Assembly (NCBI GenBank): GCA_947652115.1
Contig: OX393562.1
Coordinates: 8,208,813-8,272,812 of the forward strand
From: Blastomussa wellsi
Lineage: Eukaryota > Cnidaria > Anthozoa > Scleractinia > Plerogyridae
Direction: 5' to 3'
Length of the DNA: 64,000 bases
The notes below the pieces were generated by a model. It saw nothing but the letters and a program-made list of their open reading frames with translations. It did no database searches and was not told where the DNA came from. The position numbers were made by a program, and so were the translations under genes. Positions 17,229 to 27,874 of this stretch are shown in pieces; the stretch's first letter is position 1; each line of letters opens with the position of its first letter.

Positions 17229-20200
17229 TCAAATATTTTTAAATCCATAAGCTCTAGTTTCAACTCCATCATCCAATAAGTATCTTTTATCATCGTAACA
17301 ACTCAGTGATTTTTTCTGAACTTCTAAACTACTCACTTCATGCAATTTACTTCTAATCATTGTCATTTTATTGTAATTCTGTTGCTCTCCAAATAATGTC
17401 TCCTTATAATTTTCAATTTTTAATTCCCTTGGCTTTACAATCACCTTTACCATTTTCTTTACTATAAGCGTACATTTTTTATCTCAATCCACAGAATTCC
17501 CCAATAGGAATACCACCACATTCATCTTTCATTTTTCCAATTACTTTTTTATTTTCTTTAAAAAAATATTTACTTTTTGGATCATAATCTGAATTATCAA
17601 ATTTATCTTTATCTTTCCACAAATCTTCGTAAATATCATGGGTCTTTATATTGTAACATAAAGAGTCAGTATCAGTAAATAATAGTTTTACGTTTTTATT
17701 TCCAAACTTATTTAAAATATAATTATAATGCAAATCGTACATTAAAGTTTTACTCAAATCCAATATACTCATCCCAACATATGATGGTTTATTTAATAGT
17801 AATGATTCTTTAATTCTCTTAATAATTACCATATTTTCATTTATTATATTACACCCATTAAAAGTGGGTTTAGCAATATACTTACTCAACATTTTTTAAT
17901 TTGTTATAATTTTAGCGTCACACCTTTTATATAAGTTTCCATAGTTTTACCAAACACTGAATTATTCATTAATTTAAAAAAGTCTTTTTCAAAAGCATTT
18001 TTAGCTTTAGTTCTCATATCAGTATTAAACAAAATGTAATCTTTCATAAAATCACTTTCTTTAAATCTAATTATTCTGTGAATTTTCTTCAATTGAATTC
18101 CAAATTTTTGATATAATTCTAAATTTTTATAATGTAATACGTATTTTTCTCGACTTCTTAAAGTAGGTATTAACTTATTTATCTTGGACGTTTTCAAATT
18201 AAATTTTTCAGTGATCTTTTTCTGATATGGACTTAACATTTCTTCACAAACTGGCATTTTCTCTGGAGCTAAAGGCAAATCATTATGTAATTCATGCAAT
18301 TCTTCTGGATATTCTAAATCACATTCGAGTATCTATCCATAAAATCCATTTTCTTCCAAGGAATCGTAGTGACTCGTATCAACCCACTTAAATCTCCAAC
18401 AGGTAATTTATTACACATAGCCCAACCATATAAATTATTTGTATCTAAATAAATAATATGACTTTCTTCTTCTTTTTCATTATAATCACTCAAATATTTA
18501 TTATTAGCCCGTGAATATCTATGAGAAATATAAGAAATTCCTCCTCTCAACCCTTCCTGAATCATGTGACTCATATCAATATCAGATATTAAATCCAATT
18601 TCACCCCCGTCATTTTTAACATGGCATCGCAAGCGACACCTGGAGCAGAAAAATAATGCAGAGGATCTAATTGGTAATTTTCTAAACAAACCTTCCGAAA
18701 ATGTTCAAAAACATCACTTAGTAATAAAACGTCACATTTCAAATATAAATCGTGATAGTCACCCATATTTTTACAATTAAATGTCTCATATACTTTTTTA
18801 GCGTGATTATAATCCTCTTCCCGATTTCTTATTCATATAATGAACTATAAAATTCTTCTCTCCCCGGAAAATCACAATTATTAAATTTTTCAAAACTATC
18901 GAAATAATCATATGGATAAATACCCTTTTTCTTTATAAGACTCATCTTCCCATCATCTAATTCTTTAAATTCATTTTCAAAATATTTATATTGACCACTT
19001 TCTAAATTTCCAGATAATCTATCCAAAGATGAAGCCATAAATTGTAATGAATCTATAAATACCAATTCTTTCATCATTATAGACAAATACTTTTCAGTAT
19101 TAGTTGGTAGAATATCTACTTTCTCCCCAAACTTACCAATTTCTTGAATAATAAAATGTCCATCATATCCTCTCAAATTATGAAACTGGAACCTTCACAC
19201 TAATCCGTAATTTAAAATTACAAATTTTATGAGCAGCTCCCCGAAATTCAGCATTTCTTTGCTCCCTTAAAACGCTCCTCCTCTTCTTCCGTCAATTTCA
19301 TAGGCTTATTAAATTTTTCTTTAATAATTTTCTGAATTCTTTTATTTTCTTCTAAAATGGCTTCAATAAATTTATAAGCAGCATTTTCTCCCCTTTTACA
19401 CACAAATTCTTTACTATAATTATTATCAACTGAACAAACAACCTTATACCCATACGAACAAATTTTATGTCTCCGATGTTCTTCAGTGCAAGTTTTCTTT
19501 TCGTCTGGTGGAGGAGGAAAATTAGCCATTTCTGTTTCTTCATAATTATTTTCTTCATATGTTGGCAAAGTATTTTTCCCGCCAACCAGCAAACTCTCAA
19601 AATCAGCATAAATTACAAATGGATTTTCAATTTGCTTATAATAATTTCGGAATTCAACTTTCCAACCTTTCTTTGGCATTTTAATAGCCTGCTTACCATT
19701 AATTACCATGCATTCTTTTGTATGCTCATCTCTTATCTCCTCACTGGAAAAATGTTGTAGGCAATATAAACAAATAAATTGTTTATGCCCATGTTTACTC
19801 AAACTGGCAGAACACATTTTGTTAACATCAGTTATATAAACATAATGATTATTACCCTAGCCATTATCTATCATTAACAAATTCATTGCCTTTTTTTACT
19901 AACATAAATTGGAAAAAACTTTTCATTTTCCCAACAAAAAACATTAATTGTAATATCATTATTTTTTCAATTTTTCCAATTTTATTAATCTGAACAGGAA
20001 ATTCAATTCCATCATAATCTAGACCTTTAGGAGTATTATCTTCATTTAAATATTTTTGATATTTACTAATACTTAGTGGATTTTTATCAATTTCTTTTTT
20101 ATTCAAATGATAAATATGGCAATACATAAAACATCTCTGATCTTTGTTCTTAATATTTATAAAACATTTTTTATTCTTCAAATTATCAGGTAATTCAAAA

Positions 20201-20767
20201 TAAGATGAAGCACTCAATGGTACATACTTATAAAATTTCAAGTATCCTTCCTTAATATGATCAATTACCCATCCACTTCCTTCAGATAAGAAATTACTAA
20301 AATTTTCTGTGATTTCGTTTCCCATTTTATCCAAAACGAAATCGATGTCACTTCCTCTCAAAATTATATTCATATCAGATTGAATCTCCTTAGTAACAAA
20401 TTTTACATTACCCAAATTATTTGGATTTTTAAACAAAATTACTAATGACCTTATAATTTTCAATTTACCCATTTCTTTCAAATTTTTATCAAAAACTTTC
20501 TTCAAATCATTCAATCTCAACTTCAATTCATCCATTGGTAAATTTTTATTTTTCACGCCAGCAGAAAATCATTTCTTTCATCGCTGTCTTTTCTAATTTA
20601 ATTCTTCTTGGAAGTGGGATGGGTCTTTGACCCTGTCTCCGTATCGTCCTTGGAGCTGGCACAGGCCTTCTTCTAGGAGCCGGAGTTGGCCTCAGTCTAT
20701 TTAATTCTTGAGTTTGCCTTTGAATAATAAGGTCCTTTTCTCTAACCTCATTTTCCAATTGTCCCAT
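17229..20767 (-). pseudogene. polB: Polinton 2 DNA polymerase B, multiply frameshifted
   Basis: Consecutive open segments in different frames together cover the whole polymerase: a PAPR-rich N-terminal linker (20546-20767), the GSGWVIDHIKEGY region (19864-20556), a zinc finger and exonuclease I motif YADFESL (19248-19817), RGYDGHFIIQEIG and exonuclease III (18829-19176), motif A LDTNNLYGWAM (18314-18766), motif B NNSVFGKTM (17904-18299), motif C LFTDTDSL (17479-17892), and the C terminus (17229-17453). At least seven frame breaks. All motifs survive, unlike the element 1 copy, which lacks motif B. Protein divergence between the two is clear, so these are different lineages rather than recent duplicates. 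Confidence 0.9.
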
Positions 20768-20917
20768 TCTTTTTTCATTTCATTTTGAAAAGCTAAAAAT
20801 TGTTGTTGCCATTGTTACATTATATCATTAGTATAGAAAAAATTTATAAAAACTGCATATTTTTATTTTTCAGAAAAGGGAAATCCCCTAACTCCTGACA
20901 GCTACCCCAAACGTAAT

Positions 20918-20952
20918 AAAGCCTAATCACCCAAAATGAGCAATTAGGCTTT
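20918..20952 (-). terminator. Hairpin between PolB and the small upstream ORFs
   Basis: A 10-bp perfect stem (AAAGCCTAAT / ATTAGGCTTT) with a 15-base loop in the gap between the 3' end of the small ORF at 21012 and the start of PolB. It could end the upstream transcript or mark its 3' end; no functional proof. Confidence 0.4.
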
Positions 20953-21011
20953 TAAATATATTAACAAATTAAATTATAAGTAACTTAATTAATATTTCAA
21001 TGCAGTTTCAA

Positions 21012-21319
21012 TTATATCAATAACTTCATCTTACCAATTGTTCTTCCCTTTCTACAATACAATGCCATTTTATTTATTCCATCTTTATCATAAATTTGTT
21101 TATCCTTAATTAATTGCCGAAGAAACAGTCTTAATTCATCACACTTGTATTCATCTTTTAAAAATACCTTAATAAATTTCAATGACTTTACTAAATTACA
21201 ATCAACTGATTTATTAGCTGTTTTTTCTACTATCAGATTCATCCGATAGAAATTCATCTTCAGAACTTTCTTCTAATTCTGCTAGTCCCTTTTTAACAAA
21301 ATATTTAGAATTCATCCTA
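21012..21319 (-). pseudogene. Small unknown early-type ORF, frameshifted
   Basis: An ATG near 21319, directly after the TATA-like box CTATTATATAGG, opens an acidic peptide (KKGLAELEESSEDEFLSDES). It stops in frame, while the adjacent frame continues to 21012 with NLVKSLKFIKVFLKDEYKCD. A one-base shift near 21235 would join them to a protein of about 100 residues. I recognise no family. Confidence 0.4.
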
Positions 21320-21373
21320 TATAATAGTGTTAGAAAAAAGTTTACAAAAATGAACTAACTATATCTAAATTTT

Positions 21374-21538
21374 TTATTTTCCATTTCCAGAAAAAGTAAT
21401 GATACAAACGATTTTTCCATTTGGCTCTTCTTTCAAGGTTTTCTTAAATTTAGCGGGTTTTAATTTGCATTTCTTTGCTTTTTCCAAGTTTTTAAAGTCA
21501 TCATTTTTCTCAGCGTATTTATTATCTAATTTGTCCAT
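21374..21538 (-). CDS. Small basic unknown protein
   Basis: 54 residues, MDKLDNKYAEKNDDFKNLEK and onward to FSGNGK, Lys-rich. The same box, TCTAACACTATTATATAGG, lies about 20 bases upstream of the ATG as before the neighbouring small ORF, which is the main argument that this is a gene. No recognised family. Confidence 0.4.
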   Translation of the reverse strand: MDKLDNKYAEKNDDFKNLEKAKKCKLKPAKFKKTLKEEPNGKIVCIITFSGNGK

Positions 21539-21629
21539 TAATCTTAAAATATCACCTATATAATAGTGTTAGAAAAAAATTTCAATTTTACTCGCAACTA
21601 TATATTTTTCAAACCCCAATTTCAGAACA

Positions 21630-22048
21630 TTTGTGTTTCCTATTTTTTCTTAGTAACACACACACCACACTTAACTCTCTCACTTGAAAAATAATTTACT
21701 ATTTCAATTATAATTTTATCATAATCATTACTAACAAGAGTCTTGAAATTACTCCTACTAATGCTATTCAAGAACATTGATTGATTTTCACACACCTTCA
21801 CCTCTTGGTGTTTTTAATTCAATAGCAAATCCATTATAATTTCTATTTGGATTTAACATTATAATGTCGGGTGATCCAAGAGTGTATACTTTTCTTATGG
21901 CACCTCTTCTTTGTTCTTTCGTTGCAAGTGTAGAGATAAATTCTCCAACTAGCAAAGCTTGAGGATAATTTTCTCTGATAAATTTAACAACTCTCACTTG
22001 AAGTGAATTTTCATCGTGAATAGAAAATGTCTTGTCGGCGTTAATCAT
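21630..22048 (-). pseudogene. PD-(D/E)XK nuclease gene, one frameshift
   Basis: The first 86 residues hold NSLQVRVVKFIRENYPQALL, the Asp motif GSPDIIMLNP and the E-x-K motif AIELKTP. The frame then shifts after GEGV, and the adjacent frame continues with TLVSNDYDKIIIEIVNYFSS to a stop near 21630. It is homologous to the C-terminal domain of the element 1 gene at 6375-7211 but lacks the Bro-N half, so that half was gained or lost between lineages. The ATG follows AATAATATAG. Confidence 0.7.
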
Positions 22049-22076
22049 CTATATTATTGGTTAAGAAAATAATTTT

Positions 22077-23072
22077 TTATATATCAATCCATGAATTAAA
22101 TTTATCAGGGTAACATTTCCATTTTACCAGAGCCCTCTTCCCTTTCTTTTTAATAACCTTTTCAACCCTAAATAAATCTTCTTGATTAGTTTTCTGTAAT
22201 TCTTGAAAATAAAAGAATCCTTCAATGTCTTCATCCATTGAATCTTTTAATTTAAAAGTTACAGGATTCGTTTCCTTCACTTCTTTTATTATAAATACTT
22301 CTTCTGTCCAATTAGGAATATAACCCTTATCAAATACCTTTCTCTTGTACTTACTTATTCTGACTTTATCCCCAACTTTCAGTCTCTTTTTATTTCTACG
22401 TGATTCATTAAACAATCTCCCAAACATTGTATTCATAAATACCTTATTCTTATTTTATTTCAATCTCCCCTCTTCTGGTGTCATTTCAATTGTGCTATGA
22501 TATTTATTATTATATTATTTCAGCAAATTATCTAACTGATCTATCCATACTGTGTTTCCTCTCCTCGTAAAATCTTTACATATCTTCCCCTCGATAGTTC
22601 TATTAAATCTTTCAATTATACTACCCTTTTCTTCATTTTGAGTTGAATATAGATTAACTCCTTTCTTATCTAAAAAAATCTTTCATTTGCTTGTTAAAAA
22701 ACTCAGATCCTTTATCAGTCCATAAGTTTTTTTGGAGTAATTTGTTCAGTCATACCCTCAAAAGCTTTTTTATTGTCTCACCATATTTATTTTTCAAAGG
22801 AATAGCCAATTATGTCAATTACAATTACAATTGTCAATTACAGTTAAGATATACTTATAACCTTTATCCCATTTACTCAATTTACCCATTTCAATCAGGT
22901 CAGCATTCCATGTATCATCTACCCCACGAGTAACAACAACTCTTCTCTTTGGAAATTTCCTGACGATTGGTTTATGTAATTCTTTAGCTAACTGATCCCA
23001 ATCATTATCAATTAGCACTTTTTGTTTCCCTTCCCAAAAATTGATGGCTGTTTTCCATGCTGTACATCCCAT
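22077..23072 (-). pseudogene. Polinton 2 integrase with chromodomain, decayed
   Basis: The N-terminal part (22815-23072) includes LAKELHKPIVRKFPKRRVVV and the first catalytic Asp in WNADLIEM. A short duplication of TTACAATTGTCAA-type sequence breaks the frame near 22820. The middle, in several frames, retains the second Asp region and NEEKGSIIERFNRTIEGK with the catalytic Glu. 22077-22436 encodes the SH3-like segment and a chromodomain (ALVKWKCYPDKFNSW). The 5' end overlaps the PLA2 gene in the -1 frame. Here an ATG does exist at 23072, inside the overlap, so internal initiation is an alternative to frameshifting. Confidence 0.85.
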
Positions 23073-23893
23073 ATAAATCTATTAAATATCCAATTATCCT
23101 CATATGGCCCACCTTTATACCAGTCTGGTCCAGCACCTCGCGCCATAATATTAAATACTTCTTGCTTACTTCTTTTCTCGACAGGGACATATCCTTGCCT
23201 CCTCATTTTTTATTTTTGTATTTTTATTTGTATTTTTTATATTTTCTTTTACTCCTTTTTCTTTTATTAATTTTGGTGTGATTGTTGAAAGAGTTTTATT
23301 AGCTGAAGCGTAACGTGGAATTACATTTAAAACATCCATCACACCCATCCCAACTTTCTTTTTACCGGCAATTACATTTCTAGCCAGAGAATGACCCCAC
23401 TGTCGATCTTTGTAGGGTATTTTATCCAATTCCTTAACTATTTTACCAGCTGCTTTATTTTTACACCTTAATTGTTCTTTCTTCGGTTTTCTTCCGCAAA
23501 TGGCATAATCAACGTCATGCTGCATCGATACGGCATCAGTTCTGCCAGTTGCTTTTTCATAGATTTCTAGTATTCTCCCTTTAGAATCATGCCGTAATTG
23601 TTTATGAAGGGGATTCCCCGGTCCAGTGTATTTATGACCGGGAAGTACAAATCCCTTCTTTGGAGCAACTCTCAGAATAGCTTTATGAATATCTATGCCA
23701 GCACCTTGACCTCTGGCTATGCCTTTTCCAGAGGTATTTTTTACAAACTTGGTTTTTGTATGATTCCCTTGACTACAAGTTGATTTCATTATTCTTCTAC
23801 CATTACTAGTCATTTCATACTATTTTTATTACCAGTTAATTTCTTATGAACTATGCAGTAAGTTTTGGTATGTGGTCTTCCTTTCTTAACCAT
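23012..23893 (-). pseudogene. Polinton 2 zinc-ribbon/PLA2 virion protein, decayed
   Basis: It starts at an ATG at 23893 preceded by ATATATTAT. A zinc-ribbon-like segment (RRIMKSTCSQGNHTKTKFVK) runs directly into the PLA2 domain: Ca2+ loop YTGPGNPLHKQ, catalytic SMQHDVDYAIC and KAAGKIV, where the second Asp of element 1 (KADRKMV) is replaced. Frameshifts occur near 23815 and between 23200 and 23170. The C-terminal segment GYVPVEKRSKQEVFN...WDVQHGKQ matches element 1. The zinc ribbon fused to PLA2 here is what suggests that the two ORFs at 4239-5395 are one broken gene. Confidence 0.8.
23024..23030 (-). promoter_or_regulatory. Candidate -1 ribosomal frameshift site (G GGA AAC) of Polinton 2
   Basis: GGGAAAC lies in the PLA2 frame as ..G GGA AAC; after a -1 slip, translation enters the integrase frame at CAA AAA GTG. 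It is followed by an 8-base spacer and a 9-bp stem (CTAATTGAT, 23007-23015, pairing with ATCAGTTAG, 22988-22996, one G-U) with a 10-base loop. The PLA2 stop follows 9 bases after the site. This is the standard layout of a -1 frameshift signal. Confidence 0.65.
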
Positions 23894-23917
23894 ATAATAT
23901 ATCTATTACCTATACAA

Positions 23918-24295
23918 TTAATCACACCAATGATTCACATATTTTCCAGTTTTCTTATCATATGAAACGTAATCACAACTTGGATCATGCCTTGTAGGAT
24001 GTGTCCAAAATTTCTTACTAAATAATCCAGTCTTTGTATTGAAAACCCCCTTAGCAATATCACCCGACCAGTATTTATCCAATAGTTTCTTATCAACTCC
24101 TGGTAGTATTTTATAAAATTCTTGAGCTTGAGAAAATCCAGGAAGTACTGTACCAATTGTTTTATTTATAGTTTCACCAATACCACCACCCGAACTCCGC
24201 GTTTTCGTTGATTTTATGAATTTGGTTTTAATGTGTGGTGATTCACTACAAGTTGATTTCATTATTCTCCTTCCATTACTAGTCATTTCATACTT
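23918..24295 (-). pseudogene. Second zinc-ribbon protein of Polinton 2, cut by gypsy-2
   Basis: It shares MTSNGRRIMKSTCS and the TKFIKST segment with the PLA2 gene just downstream but continues with a different C terminus (LPGFSQAQEFYKILPGVDKK ... CDYVSYDKKTGKYVNHWCD). The first codons are replaced by the gypsy-2 LTR. It appears to be a paralogue made by duplication of the zinc ribbon, giving a family of virion proteins with a common head. Function unknown. Confidence 0.6.
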
Positions 24296-24397
24296 TGTCA
24301 AAAGATCCGAGTCGAAGCTGCAAGCATGCAGTTCCAAAGTTCAAAGACACAACGTTCAGTGCGCATGCGCGTCACGCGTCACGCATACATTGTGACA
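24296..24397 (-). repeat. Gypsy-2 3' LTR
   Basis: About 102 bp, preceded (in element orientation) by the purine tract AAGAAGAGGAGA at 24398-24409. The outer end abuts AAGTATGAAATGACTAG, the start of the second zinc-ribbon gene. It contains repeated CGCGTGACGC-type CpG motifs. Assigned by position and TG...CA ends, since the partner LTR is not visible. Confidence 0.65.
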
Positions 24398-24516
24398 TCT
24401 CCTCTTCTTAAATAAAATAAAATAAGGTTCTAACAGTCTGAAAGGTTTTGGGTGTATAAAAGTACAAAATCACCCAAAGTTTCTTTTAGTTTAAACATGT
24501 AGTCAGTTTGACACAA

Positions 24517-27500
24517 TCACTGCACAGTTTCAATAAGACGCTGTGGTGGTCTTCGAATCCGTAGACTTCTTCTGACTGGTTGATTCGCTTGGGGGATATC
24601 TGGCTGTGATTCCATCTCTGGCATTTCAATACCAGCATCCGTGTTGGGTTGCATACAATGATTTGACTCATCACTGGCTACTGCTTCCCATGCTGGGCTC
24701 GGGGATGGAAAAGTCTCCACCTTGGTCGGCTGAAGATGGAAACGATTTCGACGCATCTGCGTTCCATCTGGGGTCGCCACAATGTAGGAACGAGGAGCCT
24801 GATGTTGTTGGACGACCACCGCAGGTGTCCATTCCCGTCCCCGCTTCATTCGCACAGGTTCACCCTCGTGTAGTTTGGAAAGTGGTCGAGTGCCACGGTC
24901 ATAGAATGCTTTCTGGCGTTGTTGACGTGTCAGCAGATTGTGGCGAATCTGAGAAGTAGACCGAGGCTGCGGATCTAGGAGGCTCTTGGAAGTTGGCAGT
25001 CTTGTTCTAAGCTTTCTACTCATAAGGAGTTCTGCTGGGGATTCATCCATTCCACTGATAGGGGAATTACGGAACTCTAATAAAGCGAGGAATGCATCCT
25101 GTTTGGACTCATCAGCTTTTCTTAGTAACTGCTTAACGGTCTGTACGTTTCTTTCCACGAGACCATTAGACTTCGGGTAGTGTGGACTCGAGGTTACCAC
25201 TTCTATCTCCCACTTACTGGCAAAGTCCTTAAATTTCACACTGTTGAAAGGCATGTTGTCTGCGATTAGCCTCTCTGGGATTCCATGGCGTGCAAACATA
25301 TCTTTCATTGCCAAGATGACTGTTTCACTATTCTTACTGGATAGGCGAGCTACTTCAGGATACTTTGAAAAATAGTCAACTACGAGCAGGTAGTCTCTCC
25401 CTTTATAGTAGAAAATGTCTGCTGCGACTGTCGCCCAGGGTCTGTCAGGGACCTCTTGAGGAATCAAGGGCTCTCTCTGGTTGCTTCGCTGGTGTTGCTG
25501 ACAGGTACTGCACTTGGATACCAACTCGTCAATTGCACTATTGATACCTGGCCAAAACACTGCACTTCTGGCTCGCGCTCTGCATTTCTCTATTCCCAAG
25601 TGAGCGGCGTGTATGCGTTGTAGGATTTCAGGTCGCATGCTGTGGGGAACAATTATGCGGTCACCCTTGAACATTAACCCCTCGTAGCAGCTTATTTCAT
25701 CTCGGTAGTTCCAGTAAGGCCTTGTCTCGACTGGTGTCTCTACTTTAGTCTGCGGCCAGCCACTCGTGACAACTTTCTGCAACTGTTGAAGTTCAGGGTC
25801 GTTCTTAGTCTCATCCTTTAGCTTGTCAAACATAGTCTCAGACAACTTTCCAGAGTCCAACACATGAATTTCAAACTCATCAGGTTGATCTGCAGCTGTG
25901 CTAGGTAAAAAAGCTCTGGAAAGCGCATCAGCTAAAACAAGATGGCTGCCAGGTAGGTATTTAACATTGACTGCGTAAGGCTTAATTCTGATAATCATCT
26001 TTTGAAGACGGAGGGGAGCTTGATGAATGGGCTTCTTCAAAATCGCTTCCAACGGTTTGTGATCACTTTCAACTGTAATCTCTTGTTGCCCATACAAATA
26101 ATCATGAAATCGTTCGCATCCAAAGACAATGGCCAACATTTCTTTTTCTATTTGTGCATAGTTTTCTTGGCTTGGAGTCAGGGCTTTGGATGCGTAAGCA
26201 ACTGGGCGGTCATTCTGCAGAAGGACTGCACCAACACCTTTTGAGCTTGCATCAACAGACAGGGTTACTGATTCTTTCGGGTCAAAGAACTTGAGGACTG
26301 GAGCTGAGGAGATTGAAGTTTTCAGGCTTGTAAATGCATCATCTTCTACTTTTCCCCAGGACCATTCAACATCTTTCTGGAGTAGCTGGCGGAGTGGAGC
26401 GCTCTTCTGAGACATGTTTGGGATGAACTTAGACAAATAGGTTCCCACACCTAGGAATCTCTGTAGGTCTTCACGACTGGCTGGGGTTGGCATGGCGACG
26501 ATTGCTTCAACTTTGTTAGGGTCTGGTTTAACACCATCTGCACTCAACACGTGGCCCACATAATGAACCTCAGATACTCGAAAATGGCATTTCTCCTTGT
26601 TAAGCTTAAGGTTGCTCTCACGACAGCGGTCCAACACCTGTCTAAGCCTCACATCATGCTGCTCCACATCTTCCCCCCACACAACAAGATCATCCACAAT
26701 TACCTCAACACCTTCAATGTCCTGAAACAAATGGGACATAACATTCTGGAACACTTCTGGGGCCGATGCTATCCCAAATGGCAAACGTGTGTAACTATAA
26801 CGGCCAAATGGGGTGTTAAAGGTAGCTAGCTTGCTACTGTCCTTGGCTAGTTTAACCTGCCAAAAGCCATGGTTAGCATCCAGGACACTGAACACTTTTG
26901 CATTGGGCATTCTGCTAATCACATCTTCCACGGTCTGCATGGGAAAATGTTCTCGCATGACGGCACGATTGAGGTCACTAGGATCCATACACACTCTGAG
27001 CTTGTTATTCTTCTTCTTGGCAACTACAAGACTGTGTACCCAGGCAGTGGGCTCTGTACATTTCTTAATGACTCCCAGCTTCTCCATTCTCTGAAGCTCC
27101 TCTTTAAGAGGTTCGCGAAGGGCCACAGGAACCCTACGGGGAGGGTGCACAACAGGGGTGGCATTGGGATCAATTTGAATTTTGTGCTGGACGCCTTTAA
27201 TCTCACCCAGGCCCTCAAACACGTCTGCATACTCGGATTCCAGGTTCTCTTTTTCAAGGCGGTAAATTCTCTTTATCAGGCCTAAATCAAGACAAGACTT
27301 CAATCCAAGAATGGATGGTAGATCTTGCTCAACAAGTATAAAGTCTATAACTGTGAATTTTCCTTTGTACTCACAAGTTAGGCTGACCTTCCCGCTGGGT
27401 GTGATTCGACGTCCGTCATACACTTTCAGCTTGGCTTTGCACTGGCGGGCCTGTTTAAGATCCACTGGAAGTCGGTCAAACAACGACTTGGAAATGACAT

Positions 27501-27579
27501 TACAATCAGCCCCCGAATCTATTTTAAAATTCACATTGGTATCGGCGATCTTAAGCGAGACGTGCCACTCATTTTGAGA
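24517..27579 (-). CDS. Gypsy-2 Pol polyprotein (N terminus lost in gap)
   Basis: From the gap edge: aspartic protease FKIDSGADCNVIS, reverse transcriptase with VIVDDLVVWG, RNase H (LSVDASSKGVGAVLL), HHCC finger (HAAHLGIEKCRARA...CSTCQQH), and integrase with Asp in AADIFYYKG, Asp in LIADNMPFNS and Glu in SNGLVERNVQ. The second integrase motif lacks the usual Gly after DN. The frame is open all the way to the stop at 24517. Gag and the start codon are not in the sequence. It lies inside the region where the major capsid and protease genes of Polinton 2 should be. Confidence 0.9.
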   Translation of the reverse strand, partial: SQNEWHVSLKIADTNVNFKIDSGADCNVISKSLFDRLPVDLKQARQCKAKLKVYDGRRITPSGKVSLTCEYKGKFTVIDFILVEQDLPSILGLKSCLDLGLIKRIYRLEKENLESEYADVFEGLGEIKGVQHKIQIDPNATPVVHPPRRVPVALREPLKEELQRMEKLGVIKKCTEPTAWVHSLVVAKKKNNKLRVCMDPSDLNRAVMREHFPMQTVEDVISRMPNAKVFSVLDANHGFWQVKLAKDSSKLATFNTPFGRYSYTRLPFGIASAPEVFQNVMSHLFQDIEGVEVIVDDLVVWGEDVEQHDVRLRQVLDRCRESNLKLNKEKCHFRVSEVHYVGHVLSADGVKPDPNKVEAIVAMPTPASREDLQRFLGVGTYLSKFIPNMSQKSAPLRQLLQKDVEWSWGKVEDDAFTSLKTSISSAPVLKFFDPKESVTLSVDASSKGVGAVLLQNDRPVAYASKALTPSQENYAQIEKEMLAIVFGCERFHDYLYGQQEITVESDHKPLEAILKKPIHQAPLRLQKMIIRIKPYAVNVKYLPGSHLVLADALSRAFLPSTAADQPDEFEIHVLDSGKLSETMFDKLKDETKNDPELQQLQKVVTSGWPQTKVETPVETRPYWNYRDEISCYEGLMFKGDRIIVPHSMRPEILQRIHAAHLGIEKCRARARSAVFWPGINSAIDELVSKCSTCQQHQRSNQREPLIPQEVPDRPWATVAADIFYYKGRDYLLVVDYFSKYPEVARLSSKNSETVILAMKDMFARHGIPERLIADNMPFNSVKFKDFASKWEIEVVTSSPHYPKSNGLVERNVQTVKQLLRKADESKQDAFLALLEFRNSPISGMDESPAELLMSRKLRTRLPTSKSLLDPQPRSTSQIRHNLLTRQQRQKAFYDRGTRPLSKLHEGEPVRMKRGREWTPAVVVQQHQAPRSYIVATPDGTQMRRNRFHLQPTKVETFPSPSPAWEAVASDESNHCMQPNTDAGIEMPEMESQPDIPQANQPVRRSLRIRRPPQRLIETVQ

Positions 27580-27580
27580 A

Positions 27581-27780
27581 NNNNNNNNNNNNNNNNNNNN
27601 NNNNNNNNNNNNNNNNNNNNNNNNNNNNNNNNNNNNNNNNNNNNNNNNNNNNNNNNNNNNNNNNNNNNNNNNNNNNNNNNNNNNNNNNNNNNNNNNNNNN
27701 NNNNNNNNNNNNNNNNNNNNNNNNNNNNNNNNNNNNNNNNNNNNNNNNNNNNNNNNNNNNNNNNNNNNNNNNNNNNNNNN
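27581..27780. other. Assembly gap (200 N)
   Basis: A run of exactly 200 undetermined bases, which suggests a scaffold join of unknown true size. It separates the gypsy-2 protease from an unrelated GC-rich block, so the gap probably hides gypsy-2 gag and 5' LTR and possibly more. Confidence 0.99.
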
Positions 27781-27874
27781 TGGAGTGGGGACTGGGAGAG
27801 CTTTTTGTTGTTGCTTGTTGGGGGAGTTTTGTTTTCTGCACCAAAGGTGGATTGGTTGTTGCGATATAGTTTGT

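Larger units (their letters stand above)
24296..27580 (-). mobile_element. Gypsy-2: Ty3/gypsy element, 5' part missing
   Basis: Only the 3' LTR (24296-24397, TGTCACAATG...TTTTGACA) and most of pol are present. The 5' end runs into the 200-N gap and no matching LTR is seen on the far side before the penton gene. It differs in LTR and protein sequence from the other three gypsy copies in the window. Confidence 0.85.
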
